From NCBI RefSeq assembly GCF_000312545.1, contig NZ_HE997540.1, positions 4,861 to 68,860 of the forward strand: a stretch of 64,000 bases of DNA. The letters are read 5' to 3'. Below, one piece after another: positions 30,660-41,077 of the stretch (its first letter is position 1; each line of letters starts with the position of its first letter). The notes beneath the pieces are model-generated. The model was not told where the DNA came from and did not search any database. It worked only from the letters and a program-made list of their open reading frames with translations. This DNA comes from Bartonella senegalensis OS02 (lineage in GTDB: Bacteria; Pseudomonadota; Alphaproteobacteria; Rhizobiales; Rhizobiaceae). Made by a program: the position numbers and the translations under genes.

Positions 30660-33056
30660 TCAGAATTTCGTAGAAATACCAAAGTTCAATTGCTGCAAAC
30701 GATCCCCTTCTTGCTTTTTTATTGGCCAAGCATAATCAAAACGCAGCGGACCAAATGGTGAATCCCACATCAAACTCACCCCTGCAGAAGAACGCAATGC
30801 ACTTTTAACATTCGTAACAGGCGTTTCACCCTGCAAAACAGGTTTATAATTATTGCCATAGAGCGTTGCAATATCGGCAAATAACGCACCGCGGAATCCT
30901 AATCCTTCAGGCACAACAGGTATAGGAAACTGTACTTCAGCAGTTGCATTCATATAGGTCGTTCCCCCTAAGAAATAAACTTCACCTTTGTTGGAAACCT
31001 GACGTGGACCTATGCCGTTATATTTGAAGCCACGGATCATATCAGTATTTACTTTAAACATATCGAAAATACGCACACCCTCTCGGCCTATTTCGTGGAT
31101 ATAACCACCACCAAAAGAAAGTAAACCGACAAGATCCATCCGGTCAGAAAGCGTTTTATACATCATCGCTTTACCCGTTGTCTTCAAGAATTTCGCATTG
31201 CCGCCAAGTCCTGCATATTCCTGAAGAACACGCACATACCATCCATCATGGGGATTTTTCATATCATCAATACTATTATAGGTTAGACCATAACTAATTG
31301 ATGAACGTTTCCAAGGGCTATGCTGTGCTGCTTGAACAATTGCACCAGAATATTTCCCATATAACTCTCTTATATCAGTCTCTTTGCTTAAGTCATATTC
31401 TTTACCAAAATCATATTCTTCCTGCACATAAGAATAAGCTAAATTAGCAGACAACTGGTCATTAACAGGCATCGAAAACCGAAGTGACCCACCCGTCTGT
31501 CGTACATCATATGCTTTATCAGCACGGTAAGTACTGCGAAAAATATCAACCCCAGCAGATAAACGATAACCCAAGAAGTAAGGATCAACAAACGACAAAT
31601 TGTAATTACGCGATTTCTCTTGCCCAGCACCTAAGCCTAAGCGAACATACTGACCACGCCCCCCTAGATTACGCTCGGTAACAGATACCTCAAGTGACAT
31701 ACCAGGACTTGTACCACCGGTTGTATACCCTCCAGAAAAAGAAAGATCTCCTGTTGGAGCCTCAACAACATCTACAACCAAAATAACCTGATCGGCTTGA
31801 TCGGTGGGAACCATCGAGATATTAACAGCTTTAAAAAAGCCTAAACCTTCTAGACGAAGTTTCGCTCGCTGCAATAAGGTCTGATTGTAAGCATCACCTT
31901 CATTTAAATCAAGCTCACGGCGAATGACATAGTCACGTGTCTTTTCATTACCACGGATCTCAATACGCTGAACATACGCCCGAGGACCTTGTTCAATGTT
32001 ATACAAAATAGAAATTGTGTGATTTGCCAAATCACGATTGCCCCGTGGCTCAACTTTAGCAAAAGCATACCCCGAATCAGCAGCCCTATTGTTAATAATT
32101 GCAACAGATTGTTCAATATTCTCTGCACTATAAATATCACCTGGATGGGTTTTAAGTATCCCTTTCATAGATTGAACATCAATCCCATCGATATCACTTT
32201 CAATCTTAACATCCCCAATTTTGTAGCGCACCCCTTCATCGAGAACAAAATCAATTTTATAAGCATTATGTGCTTCATCAAAAACTGCTTTAGAGGAAAT
32301 AACGCGAAAATCCGCATAACCACGATTATAGTAAAAGCGACGCAGCGCCTCTTCATCAGCAGCCAAACGCTCTTCACTATAAACATCACCTCTCAACAAC
32401 AACGAGAGTATTCCTGAAGGCTTTGTTGAAATTACATCACGTAAACGGCGACTTGCAAACGCATGATTTCCTTTAAAAGTTATATCACTAATCTTTGTTC
32501 TGCGACCTTCAGCGATATTAAAGACCACATTTACGCGGCCTTTCCCAAGGTTAATAGTTTGAACACTAACAGCAATATTATTACGACCAACAGTTTTATA
32601 AGCTTCACGAATCACATTAACATCAGCTGAGAGCTTAGCAGAATTAAAAGGCTCATTGGGCTTTAAAGAAATAAACCGCTTAAGATCAGGATCTTTAAGA
32701 GATTTATTTCCTTGAAACAGTACTTGATTGACAACTTCGTACTCTTTGACAAAGACAACAAGCTTATCGCCTACTTGGTTTATTTTAACATCATAAAATA
32801 ATCCTAGTCCAAAAAGACGCTTTACAGCAGAATCCACATCACCACTAGAAAAATTCTTGCCAACTTTAATATCTATATTATCTCGAACTGCCTGAGCACT
32901 GACAAATTTATTTCCGTGAACGTCAATGGAACGGACAACAGATGCCTGCACCCCTCCAACCATTGCAATTGATACAAAGGCTGTTGTTGGGGCAATAACC
33001 CTCATACCTAACACCAACACAGATGCTGCATTTAAAAACCTTGAATTGATAGTCAT
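30660..33056 (-). CDS. bamA: Outer-membrane protein assembly factor BamA
   Basis: BamA is the central beta-barrel protein that inserts outer-membrane proteins. The 798-residue precursor has a long signal peptide with likely cleavage near QAS-V (about residue 40), five POTRA domains (the first starts VVRSIDVHGNKFVS) and a C-terminal barrel starting near residue 440 with GGYTTGGTSPGMSLEV. The barrel contains the VRGF-like IRGFKYNGIGPR motif of loop 6 and ends in phenylalanine (GISTKF), the recognition signal. Length and order are normal. It lies between rseP and lpxD, the standard order. Confidence 0.96.
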   Translation of the reverse strand: MTINSRFLNAASVLVLGMRVIAPTTAFVSIAMVGGVQASVVRSIDVHGNKFVSAQAVRDNIDIKVGKNFSSGDVDSAVKRLFGLGLFYDVKINQVGDKLVVFVKEYEVVNQVLFQGNKSLKDPDLKRFISLKPNEPFNSAKLSADVNVIREAYKTVGRNNIAVSVQTINLGKGRVNVVFNIAEGRRTKISDITFKGNHAFASRRLRDVISTKPSGILSLLLRGDVYSEERLAADEEALRRFYYNRGYADFRVISSKAVFDEAHNAYKIDFVLDEGVRYKIGDVKIESDIDGIDVQSMKGILKTHPGDIYSAENIEQSVAIINNRAADSGYAFAKVEPRGNRDLANHTISILYNIEQGPRAYVQRIEIRGNEKTRDYVIRRELDLNEGDAYNQTLLQRAKLRLEGLGFFKAVNISMVPTDQADQVILVVDVVEAPTGDLSFSGGYTTGGTSPGMSLEVSVTERNLGGRGQYVRLGLGAGQEKSRNYNLSFVDPYFLGYRLSAGVDIFRSTYRADKAYDVRQTGGSLRFSMPVNDQLSANLAYSYVQEEYDFGKEYDLSKETDIRELYGKYSGAIVQAAQHSPWKRSSISYGLTYNSIDDMKNPHDGWYVRVLQEYAGLGGNAKFLKTTGKAMMYKTLSDRMDLVGLLSFGGGYIHEIGREGVRIFDMFKVNTDMIRGFKYNGIGPRQVSNKGEVYFLGGTTYMNATAEVQFPIPVVPEGLGFRGALFADIATLYGNNYKPVLQGETPVTNVKSALRSSAGVSLMWDSPFGPLRFDYAWPIKKQEGDRLQQLNFGISTKF

Positions 33057-33260
33057 TGGTTTTTTACCTTATCTTATTCCCTGAACACAACGCCTCAAAA
33101 AGCCAACTGCCATAAAAATTCCTTTACACAGCGAGACTTTCCACCCCTTAATTACTCATTATAGTGCACGATGCCACAATATTTTGTGGATATGGTAAAC
33201 AACTTTTCATTTATATCTTTCTATTATTACCTAATTTGTAAAATATTTTCCATAATTTAA

Positions 33261-34409
33261 TTAGCTAAACCAACAAAAATAATCATTAAAGAGCGCAAAA
33301 AACATAAACAAGAGAACAATACAAAGGCCCAAGCGAAAAATAATCTCCCGAATTTTAGCTGATACTGGCTTTCCAGTAACGATTTCAACAACATGAAATA
33401 ACAAATGCCCACCATCAAGTGGAGGAATTGGAAAAAGATTAATAAGTCCAATACCTATCGAAAGAAAAGCTGTAAAATTCAACAAAGAGAGGAAACCTGT
33501 CTCACTCACTTTCCAAGCAATTTTAACTGTCTTAGAAGGGCCACTTAGACGACAATGATCTTCTTTTCCACCGAGTAAACGCCCCACGAAAAAAATTGTT
33601 TGGGTAACAATAAATGTAGCACGTTTTGACGCTTCTCTCAAAGCTCTACCAAAACCATAATGAATGTGTTTTACATAGGCTTGATCTAAACGTGCAGGAT
33701 TATTTGGATCAACAGGAACCCCCACACCTATCAGTCCACTCCGAACCCGATTACCAAATCCATCATCTCTCTCGACCACTTTTGGTGTAATCACCGTCGT
33801 AAATAGCTGCCCACTACGTTCCATTTTAAATTCTATAGGCTCTCCACCGTGAAACGACACATAGTTCATCAAATCTTCAAAACTCTCAACCTGTTGACCA
33901 TCCATTTCAATAAAACGGTCGCCTAATTGTAAACCAGCCTGAACAGCAGGAGAATCTTTTACAAAAGACCCAACAACTGGCTCAATAGCTACACGACCAT
34001 ATGTAAAGAAAAAAAATGTTAAAATAACAACGGTAAAAAGAGCGTTGAATAAGGGACCAGCAAAGACAGTCGCTGCTTTTTTCCAAGCATGCGCACTAGC
34101 AAATGAACCGTCAACAATTGGACGTGATTGGAAAGATGCTCCACACCCATCCTCCTCATCCCCTATAAATTTTACGTACCCCCCCAAAGGAATAAGTGCT
34201 AAACGCCACTGTGTACCATGCTTATCTTTGTACCCAACTATTTGTGGTCCAAACCCAAGCGAAAAAATTGATGCCTTGATACCGCACCACCGCCCAATAA
34301 GATAATGCCCAAGTTCGTGAACAAAAATGATCACTATAACGACGAAAAAAACGCTCAAACTTCTCAAAAGTAAGTCGCTCAAAGCACTTATATGATTCAA
34401 AAAATCCAA
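33261..34409 (-). CDS. rseP: Site-2 intramembrane zinc metalloprotease RseP
   Basis: This inner-membrane protease cleaves anti-sigma factors and remnant signal peptides. The 382-residue protein has the zinc-binding HELGH at residues 31-35 in the first membrane helix, the conserved SLGFGPQIVGY stretch, one PDZ domain (about residues 128-200 with SPAVQAGLQLGDRFIEMDG), and the C-terminal PPLDGGHLLFH motif that completes the active site. The length is typical of the alphaproteobacterial one-PDZ form. It lies between cdsA and bamA, and bamA follows after 204 bases. Confidence 0.95.
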   Translation of the reverse strand: MDFLNHISALSDLLLRSLSVFFVVIVIIFVHELGHYLIGRWCGIKASIFSLGFGPQIVGYKDKHGTQWRLALIPLGGYVKFIGDEEDGCGASFQSRPIVDGSFASAHAWKKAATVFAGPLFNALFTVVILTFFFFTYGRVAIEPVVGSFVKDSPAVQAGLQLGDRFIEMDGQQVESFEDLMNYVSFHGGEPIEFKMERSGQLFTTVITPKVVERDDGFGNRVRSGLIGVGVPVDPNNPARLDQAYVKHIHYGFGRALREASKRATFIVTQTIFFVGRLLGGKEDHCRLSGPSKTVKIAWKVSETGFLSLLNFTAFLSIGIGLINLFPIPPLDGGHLLFHVVEIVTGKPVSAKIREIIFRLGLCIVLLFMFFALFNDYFCWFS

Positions 34410-34424
34410 AATATCTTCTCCCGA

Positions 34425-35241
34425 TTAAACCATAGAAAAAAGATTAAAAGGTGTATCCATATCAGACATAAAAGAACCAATTAAATAAAGAAGAAAAGCA
34501 GCCCCTACTAACCCATCCATACGGTCCATAAACCCACCGTGTCCAGGCAATAAAGAACTAGAATCTTTAACAGAAAATCGCCTTTTGAGCCACGATTGCC
34601 CCAAATCACTCATTTGCGAAACAATTGATAAAATCAGTGCAAGAAATGGCACAAAAAAAAATTGCTGAATTTAAATCAAAAAAACGAAAAGCAATCAATA
34701 GACCGCCAGAAACTCCGACAAATGTACCACCAATTGCCCCTGCCCATGTTTTATTAGGGGAAAATTGTGGTGCTAATTTAGGACCACCAAATGCACGTCC
34801 ACTAAAATATCCAGCAATATCGGTTCCCCACACTATCGCAAATAAGAAGAGAACAGCCCAGAATCCTAACGGCTCATGACCACGTAAAAAGCACAAAGCC
34901 AAAACCGGAAAACATACATATAAAAAACCAGAAAAAACCCAAATAGTCCTTCTCAACGGCCCGATAGCTAACAGTGCTGAAAAAGCTAGCAAAAAACAAA
35001 AAATTAATGAAGCAGAAGCGTTCGATACAAAAAAAGCGCCAAAAACTAAATAAAAAATACTCGCTAGTATTTTTTGTGAAACATGCCACTTTTCTTTCGT
35101 AATACTCACCCATTCGTAAAGAATAAAACCGCCAATAACCCACACAAATAAAAAAAATACAATGCCCCCAACCCATGTTAAATACAAAGCAATAAATCCA
35201 AAAACAAAAGCAGTCAGAATACGAGAAATCAGATTAGACAA
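34425..35241 (-). pseudogene. cdsA: Phosphatidate cytidylyltransferase split by a one-base frameshift
   Basis: CdsA makes CDP-diacylglycerol, the precursor of all phospholipids, and is normally essential. The interval is 817 bases, one more than 272 codons, close to the usual family length. The upstream part (start TTG at 35241, giving SNLISRILTAFVFGFIALYL) reads through FSPNKTWAGAIGGT up to NSAIFF. It then runs into a run of nine identical bases at 34653-34661 (A on the plus strand). Removing one base there joins it exactly to PFLALILSIVSQMSDLGQSW and the family signature GHGGFMDRMDG. Apart from this single base the gene looks intact. It could be a sequencing error, a real mutation, or a run read through by transcriptional slippage. 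Confidence 0.85.
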
Positions 35242-35343
35242 AATAATTTCCAAACATAAAATTAAAAAGACAAACCTCAAAAGCCCCTGCAAACAAAAAA
35301 GTTCGGCTTTGCTACACAGTATTTTTATATTTACATTTTGCAA

Positions 35344-36037
35344 ACTTTACCGATAATTTACCATAAATGATCGACTCTACCAAGAGAGTTGTTCATAAGA
35401 CCAATAAACAGTGATAACAACTTGAAAAGTTTACACATAAAAATCAATCCTAAAACATATGTTCCAATATATCATTCACTTTCAAAATAAAAAAATGCGC
35501 TTCACTCACCATATACCCCATGAAGATCCTGTAGGATAATTATCTGATATTAAAGTTTTTTTTCTAAAAGATCACTCTTCATTTGTTCAAAAGTAAAAAA
35601 CATCAAACAAACGCTCAAGACAACCATCCTTTATCTCTTCCATTGCTTCATTTGTAACGGAAAGTCATATCAAAATTAAGATTAACTCTTTGACAAATAA
35701 TCGCTTTTCGAAATTTTCCGTGAAATATTCGAAAAATCTTTAATCATGAAAACATTATTTTTTATCATACAACCCAAAAAACTAGACTTTGGCAAAAAAC
35801 CTTCATTATCTAGTTAAATAATTGCGCTCCAGAAGATATCCTCACAAAGTGTCAATAAAGTTTCAAAAAATATCTGCCACTTCAAATCAATCTTGCCTAT
35901 AGCGTACAATGCGATAAAATACATCTTTTCTCACTTTATGCCTTGCTATCAACAACACATATAAAGCCGCTTCCTCCCAATAAAAATAATCTTGTAAGAT
36001 AGGAGCGTGATATTCTCTTTTTGATGAAAAAACCGTC
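35344..36037. other. Spacer where uppS would be expected
   Basis: These 694 bases between frr and cdsA carry stops in all frames and no recognisable protein. In many alphaproteobacteria uppS (undecaprenyl diphosphate synthase) fills this position and is about 720-750 bases long. I looked on the minus strand for the MDGNGRWA motif and for the RTSGE and NYGGR-type motifs and did not see any of them. A near-palindromic TTTCGAA pair occurs at about 35705-35735. Confidence 0.5.
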
Positions 36038-36598
36038 TTAGACGTGCATAATTTCAGATTCTTTGACAGCTAAAATCTTATCAATATCGGCAATGGTTTC
36101 ATCCGTGAGTTTTTGAACTTTTTCGGACAAACCATGTGCTTCATCTTGACCTATCTCGCCTTCTTTTTCTAACTTCTTCAAATTATCCATACCATCTCTG
36201 CGAACATGGCGAGTAGCAACACGGGCTTGCTCTGCATATTGATGGGCAATTTTTACCAGTTCTTTACGCCGTTCTTCATTCAATTCAGGTAGAGGAATAC
36301 GCAAATTCATACCATCAGTAATAGGATTTAAACCAAGACCAGAATCACGGATAGCACGCTCCACAGCTCCTACCATCGCTTTATCCCAAACAAAGACTGA
36401 GAGCATTCGCGGTTCGGGAACAGAAATATTTGCAACCTGATTTATATGTACAACAGAACCATAAGCCTCCACCGTTAATGGCTCTAGTAAACTGGCTGAA
36501 GCTCGCCCAGTTCGCAATCCCCCTAATTCATGTTTAAAAGCCGAAATAGCACCGTGCATGCGACGTTTCAGGTCATCCATAATTGATGTAACATTCAT
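36038..36598 (-). CDS. frr: Ribosome recycling factor
   Basis: The factor splits the post-termination ribosome together with EF-G. The 186-residue protein has the long three-helix bundle sequence with [21 protein letters not shown] near residue 20 and [22 protein letters not shown] near residue 135, both typical. AAAGGAG lies six bases before the ATG. It is 37 bases downstream of pyrH in the rpsB-tsf-pyrH-frr order. Confidence 0.97.
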   Translation of the reverse strand: MNVTSIMDDLKRRMHGAISAFKHELGGLRTGRASASLLEPLTVEAYGSVVHINQVANISVPEPRMLSVFVWDKAMVGAVERAIRDSGLGLNPITDGMNLRIPLPELNEERRKELVKIAHQYAEQARVATRHVRRDGMDNLKKLEKEGEIGQDEAHGLSEKVQKLTDETIADIDKILAVKESEIMHV

Positions 36599-36635
36599 AT
36601 TTCTGTCTCCTTTAATTACGCCTTGAAGATTATCT

Positions 36636-37355
36636 TCATTCCGATACTATTGTAAACCGTCCTGTTCCATTCAAAACCCTAGCTAAACCACCTTTTTCAT
36701 GAATGGAGTAAACAATGATCGGTACATTGTTCTCGCGCGCTAAAGTAACTGCGGTTGTATCCATAACGGATAACCCCAATTGCAAAATCTCGACATGTGT
36801 TAGCTGATCAAAACGCTTAGCCGTAGGATCTAACTTTGGATCTGCAGAATAAATACCATCTACTTGCGTTCCTTTCAGAAGAACATCTGCACCAATTTCT
36901 GCTGCACGTAAAGTAGCAGCAGAATCAGTCGTAAAGAACGGATTACCAGTACCGCCTGCAAAAATAACGACCTTTCCTTGATTCATATAACCTATCGCCT
37001 TACGCTGTGAGAAACTCTCACAAATTTGCGGCATGGCAATCGCAGATAAGACAACCGTCTCAACACCTAGTTTTGTCAATGATGTTCGCAACGCTAAGGA
37101 ATTAATAGCCGTTGCCAGCATTCCCATATGATCACCTGTCACACGATCTCCACCATGCGAAGCAACAGCAACACCACGAAAAATATTACCTCCACCGATA
37201 ACAATAGCGACCTCTACCCCCATCGCCCGCACTTCAGCAACATCAGCAGCAATACGGTCCGCAACGGAAACATCAATTCCAAAACTCTGCCCTCCCATAA
37301 GAGCTTCACCAGAAACCTTTAAAAGAATACGTTTATATTGAAGCGCTAATGTCAT
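36636..37355 (-). CDS. pyrH: UMP kinase
   Basis: The hexameric bacterial enzyme phosphorylates UMP to UDP. The 239-residue protein begins [20 protein letters not shown], the normal start, and contains the [11 protein letters not shown] nucleotide-binding loop and [24 protein letters not shown] chose the ATG at 37355 because GGGGAG lies seven bases upstream; a start at 37382 adds nine unlikely residues. It is between tsf and frr. Confidence 0.97.
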   Translation of the reverse strand: MTLALQYKRILLKVSGEALMGGQSFGIDVSVADRIAADVAEVRAMGVEVAIVIGGGNIFRGVAVASHGGDRVTGDHMGMLATAINSLALRTSLTKLGVETVVLSAIAMPQICESFSQRKAIGYMNQGKVVIFAGGTGNPFFTTDSAATLRAAEIGADVLLKGTQVDGIYSADPKLDPTAKRFDQLTHVEILQLGLSVMDTTAVTLARENNVPIIVYSIHEKGGLARVLNGTGRFTIVSE

Positions 37356-37514
37356 TGATAATCTCCCCAAAAGCATATTCACTTTTTGCTTTTGACACCA
37401 CTAAGGGCACCACTTTACTCTGTGACGCCCTCTTAATAACTATACTCTTTCGCTCTCAGTGATTTTACAATCAATGTTATGATTTAAAATCTCTGGTCAA
37501 TCATTAATAAATGG

Positions 37515-38438
37515 TTATCCTTTTGCAGCAGCTGCAACCTCTGCAGCAAAATCAGACTGCTCTTTTTCCACACCTTCACCCAGTGCAAAACGAATAAAAC
37601 CTGTGATTTTTGCCGGTGCACCAATCGATTTTTCAGCATCCTTCAAAGCAGCATCAACAGTTATATCAGGATTCATCACAAAAGCCTGAGAAAGCAAAAC
37701 AACCTCTTCGAAAAACTTACGCATACGCCCTTCAACCATTTTCTCAATAATATTTTCAGGCTTTCCAGATTGACGCGCTTGTTCTGAGAAGATCGCTTTT
37801 TCACGCTCAATGGCATCGGCATCAACATCTTGCGCTGTTAGCGCCAACGGATTGGTGGCTGCGATATGCATTGCAACTTGCCTACCAAAAGCTGCTGCCG
37901 CCTCCTTATTTCCTGTTGTTTCGACAGCAACCAAAACACCAAGTTTGCCAAGTCCCTCAGCTACACTATTGTGCATATAAGTGGCAACGACACCATCCTC
38001 AACAGAGAGTTTAGCAGAACGACGAAATGTCATATTTTCGCCAATGGTCCCAATTGCATCCTTAATTGTAGCCTCTACAGTCTTCTCAGAACCGGGATAA
38101 AAAGATGCACAAACAGCATCAACACTTCCCTCTGTTCCCAAAGCAGCTGTCGCCACATTGCGCACAATATCTTGGAATACATCGTTGCGGGCAACAAAAT
38201 CTGTTTCAGAATTGATCTCAACTAAAACCGCGCTTAAATCTTGTGATACAACTCCAACCAATCCTTCAGCTGCCGTACGCCCAGCCTTTTTATCGGCTTT
38301 AGCTATCCCTTTTTTACGAAGCCAATCAACAGCAGCCTCCATATCACCGTTGGTCTCTGCCAGCGCCGCCTTACAATCCATCATACCAGCGCCTGATAAT
38401 TCTCGAAGTTCTTTTACTTGTGCAGCAGTAATGCTCAT
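37515..38438 (-). CDS. tsf: Elongation factor Ts
   Basis: EF-Ts recycles EF-Tu by nucleotide exchange. The 307-residue protein has the N-terminal UBA-like domain ([18 protein letters not shown]), the [11 protein letters not shown] core motif near residue 75 and the C-terminal [12 protein letters not shown] segment. Length is normal. It follows rpsB after about 105 bases, in the standard order, and is probably co-transcribed with it. Confidence 0.97.
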   Translation of the reverse strand: MSITAAQVKELRELSGAGMMDCKAALAETNGDMEAAVDWLRKKGIAKADKKAGRTAAEGLVGVVSQDLSAVLVEINSETDFVARNDVFQDIVRNVATAALGTEGSVDAVCASFYPGSEKTVEATIKDAIGTIGENMTFRRSAKLSVEDGVVATYMHNSVAEGLGKLGVLVAVETTGNKEAAAAFGRQVAMHIAATNPLALTAQDVDADAIEREKAIFSEQARQSGKPENIIEKMVEGRMRKFFEEVVLLSQAFVMNPDITVDAALKDAEKSIGAPAKITGFIRFALGEGVEKEQSDFAAEVAAAAKG

Positions 38439-38543
38439 ATTTGCCTCTTTATTCTGTAACTGTAAAAGGCGTGCAAAAAGAAAATCCTGTGCACGCCTAT
38501 AACTTTTTCTCTAGAAAACAAGCCCTAATAGGCGTTTTTAATA

Positions 38544-39317
38544 TCACTCAGAAACCGGAACAGCATTTTCCAAAACAGGCTCCATAGGTGCATCAGCTTG
38601 AGCTCCCAAATCGATACCCATCGCACCTTGCTGACGAGCAATACCATCAAGAGCCGCACGAGCAAAAAGATCACAATAAAGAGAAATAGCTCGCGAAGCA
38701 TCATCATTACCGGGAATCGGATGATCAACGTTATCAGGATCGCAGTTGGTATCAATAATAGCAATAACAGGGATACCTAAACGCTTCGCTTCTTGGATAG
38801 CAATATTTTCTTTATTGGTATCAATAACAAATATAAGATCTGGAACAGACCCCATATCCTTAATACCACCAAGTGCACGATTAAGCTTTTCACGATCACG
38901 TTCAAGATTTAAACGTTCTTTTTTGGTAAAACCTTGCGCTTCAGCAGCAAGGATTTTATCCAGCTTACGCAAACGATGTATCGAATTGGAAATTGTCTTC
39001 CAGTTTGTTAGCATACCCCCAAGCCAACGTGCATTAACATAATATTGCGCTGAACGATTCGCTGCATCGGCAATAATATCAGAAGCCTGTCGCTTGGTGC
39101 CAACAAAGAGAATACGACCACCACGGGCAACAGTATCTGAAACAAGTTTAAGTGCTTGGTGTAAAAGTGGAACAGTCTGAGCAAGATCAATAATATGAAT
39201 ATTATTACGCTGACCATAAATATAAGGAGTCATCTTCGGATTCCAGCGATGAGTCTGGTGACCAAAGTGTACACCTGCTTCTAAAAGCTGGTGCATAGTA
39301 AAATCTGGTAGTGCCAT
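38544..39317 (-). CDS. rpsB: 30S ribosomal protein S2
   Basis: S2 binds the small ribosomal subunit between head and body. The 257-residue protein starts [27 protein letters not shown], has [15 protein letters not shown], the FVGTKRQA segment and the [11 protein letters not shown] stretch, all typical. AAAGGA lies about seven bases before the ATG. A foldable leader lies directly upstream (listed separately). First gene of the translation block on this strand. Confidence 0.97.
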   Translation of the reverse strand: MALPDFTMHQLLEAGVHFGHQTHRWNPKMTPYIYGQRNNIHIIDLAQTVPLLHQALKLVSDTVARGGRILFVGTKRQASDIIADAANRSAQYYVNARWLGGMLTNWKTISNSIHRLRKLDKILAAEAQGFTKKERLNLERDREKLNRALGGIKDMGSVPDLIFVIDTNKENIAIQEAKRLGIPVIAIIDTNCDPDNVDHPIPGNDDASRAISLYCDLFARAALDGIARQQGAMGIDLGAQADAPMEPVLENAVPVSE

Positions 39318-39330
39318 AAATTTATCCTTT

Positions 39331-39373
39331 CCGGTTTAACCTCCGCGGAAAAAGCAGGAAAACCTACTACCGG
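39331..39373 (-). promoter_or_regulatory. Structured 5' leader of rpsB
   Basis: Just upstream of the rpsB ribosome-binding site, CCGGT (39331-39335) pairs with ACCGG (39369-39373). Inside it AGCAGG (39353-39358) pairs with CCTACT (39363-39368) allowing one G-U pair. Such nested stems at this position suggest an S2-binding autoregulatory leader, but this is inference from pairing alone. Confidence 0.4.
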
Positions 39374-39510
39374 TGGACATTTACTAGACTTTATCTTGCA
39401 AATACCCAAGCTCCGCGTGTGGAATGAGATAAACATACTAATATTTGACTCTTTTTCAAGTTATTTTATACAATCATTTAGCATTCGCCATTTAACATTT
39501 GCATTGACAT

Positions 39511-40335
39511 TTAATGTTTACATTGATCAAGGCTTTTCTCGCCGTTAAGAAATTCAAGACTATGCAATTTTGCGCGCACCGCAAAAGCCCCATAATCTAT
39601 ATAAAGATCGCGCGTTACACCATTCTCATGTAGGAGAAAGCTGGTACGATAAACAGGCAAGCCATCCTTCTTTTCTACATCATCAAAATAAGAAATCGTA
39701 ACGGGCCAATAGCCCTCCTCATCCAATTTTCCCAACTTTTCTGTTTCATCATTAGAGAGTTGCGTTTTCTTTTCACCAATAATTATACTTTCTTTTATAA
39801 CTTTGTCTGCTTTATCTGTTCCGTCAAATACAGTAGTATTGTAAAAGTGACGACCCGCTTTTGCATGCCGTATGATACTTTTGAGTTGCATAATGGGAAA
39901 CTCAGCCATTGCAAGTTTATACTCTTTATCCTTTGGCTTTTTCAGTTTTATTATAATCCCGTCTTGAGTACGCTCAGCTAAACCTTCAGAATTATGTGCA
40001 ATCTCTTGTCCAACCTGATCTTTAACGCTAAAATGAAAGGTCCGACTGTCCCCTGTTTCATAACTTGTCGTTTGTTGATCAGTTAAGCGCATTGGCATAT
40101 CTTCCATATGGAGACGACTGATAAAACGAAAACGTGTCGTATACCCCTGACAGACTGAACCTGTGAGCTCATAAACCATTCGTCCAGTCATCCCCAAAAT
40201 TGCCATATCATGAGAAGCGCTATCAAGCTGAAAATCGTAAATCGCTCGATGAGGAGCAATAAAAATAGACTCCTCAGCTCTCGCGGTACATAAAAAAGCA
40301 ATATATAAAACTATTATAAATAATAATCTGCTCAT
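39511..40335 (-). CDS. EipB-like periplasmic envelope protein (DUF1849)
   Basis: This 274-residue exported protein resembles EipB of Brucella, a periplasmic beta-sheet protein needed for envelope integrity. It starts with a signal peptide (SRLLFIIVLYIAFLCTARA), followed by the family start IAPHRAIYDFQLD. Two cysteines, one in GSVCQGY and one three residues from the C-terminus (LDQCKH), match the conserved disulfide known for that family. I chose the ATG at 40335, preceded by GGAAATTGGGA; an in-frame ATG at 40359 adds eight residues. It stands between rpsB and a divergent RidA-like gene. Confidence 0.85.
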   Translation of the reverse strand: MSRLLFIIVLYIAFLCTARAEESIFIAPHRAIYDFQLDSASHDMAILGMTGRMVYELTGSVCQGYTTRFRFISRLHMEDMPMRLTDQQTTSYETGDSRTFHFSVKDQVGQEIAHNSEGLAERTQDGIIIKLKKPKDKEYKLAMAEFPIMQLKSIIRHAKAGRHFYNTTVFDGTDKADKVIKESIIIGEKKTQLSNDETEKLGKLDEEGYWPVTISYFDDVEKKDGLPVYRTSFLLHENGVTRDLYIDYGAFAVRAKLHSLEFLNGEKSLDQCKH

Positions 40336-40478
40336 TCCCAATTTCCAATTTTTTGCCATTGCATACCATCATCAACGAAGACAAAAAAGGTCACCCCCTT
40401 AATTAACCACAAATTTCCTTCCATCGAAAAATAGTTTATGCAACAAATGTATGATAAAATAGCTATGGAGTTTAAATT

Positions 40479-40940
40479 ATGACCAATGCAATTGAAAACC
40501 ATCTCAAAAATTTTGGAATAACTCTGCCTGAAGCCACACAACCTCTTGCTAATTATGTAACAGCTTCACAAAGCGGCCATCAACTCTTTATTTCTGGACA
40601 GTTGCCTCTTTTGGATGGAAAGCCAGTAGCAACTGGTAAAGTTGGTGCAACAGTTAATACGGAACAAGCAAAAAAATCAGCTCAAGTCTGTGCACTCAAT
40701 ATTCTCGCACAAATTAAAGCAACTCTGGGTGATTTAAAGAGAATAAAACGCGTAGTAAAAATTACTGTTTTTGTTGCTGTAGATCCTCATTTTACTGATA
40801 TTCCTCTTGTAGCTAATGGAGCTTCTGATCTCTTCGTCAATATCCTTGGTGATGCTGGAAAACATGCCCGTTCCGCTGTTGGTGTTGCTTCTCTTCCTAT
40901 GGATGTTCCAGTAGAAGTCGAAGCCATTATAGAAATCTAA
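40479..40940 (+). CDS. RidA/YjgF-family protein
   Basis: Proteins of this family form trimers and often remove reactive enamine/imine intermediates. The 153-residue protein belongs to the longer YjgF-like subgroup: it starts with an extra helix (IENHLKNFGITLPEATQPLANY), then SGQLPLLDGKPVATGKVG and the C-terminal HARSAVGVASLPMDVPVEVEAIIEI. The arginine in HARSAVG corresponds to the residue that binds the substrate carboxylate in active RidA. The exact substrate is unknown. It is followed by the HIT protein gene on the same strand after 137 bases. Confidence 0.88.
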   Translation: MTNAIENHLKNFGITLPEATQPLANYVTASQSGHQLFISGQLPLLDGKPVATGKVGATVNTEQAKKSAQVCALNILAQIKATLGDLKRIKRVVKITVFVAVDPHFTDIPLVANGASDLFVNILGDAGKHARSAVGVASLPMDVPVEVEAIIEI

Positions 40941-41077
40941 ACCTTCATCAAATGATAGAACATTATAAAAAGCAAAAACTGAATACAAAATCCCTCTTTC
41001 TTACCCCTGCCATCTTTTGCATTGTCCCGTATTGAATTAAAAGTGTAAAATCAAAATGCATAAAAGGAAATATTTGT

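Noticed and set aside
35461-35700. Possible uppS fragments on the minus strand
   Set aside because: A few residues vaguely resemble UppS segments, but no conserved motif and no consistent order were found.
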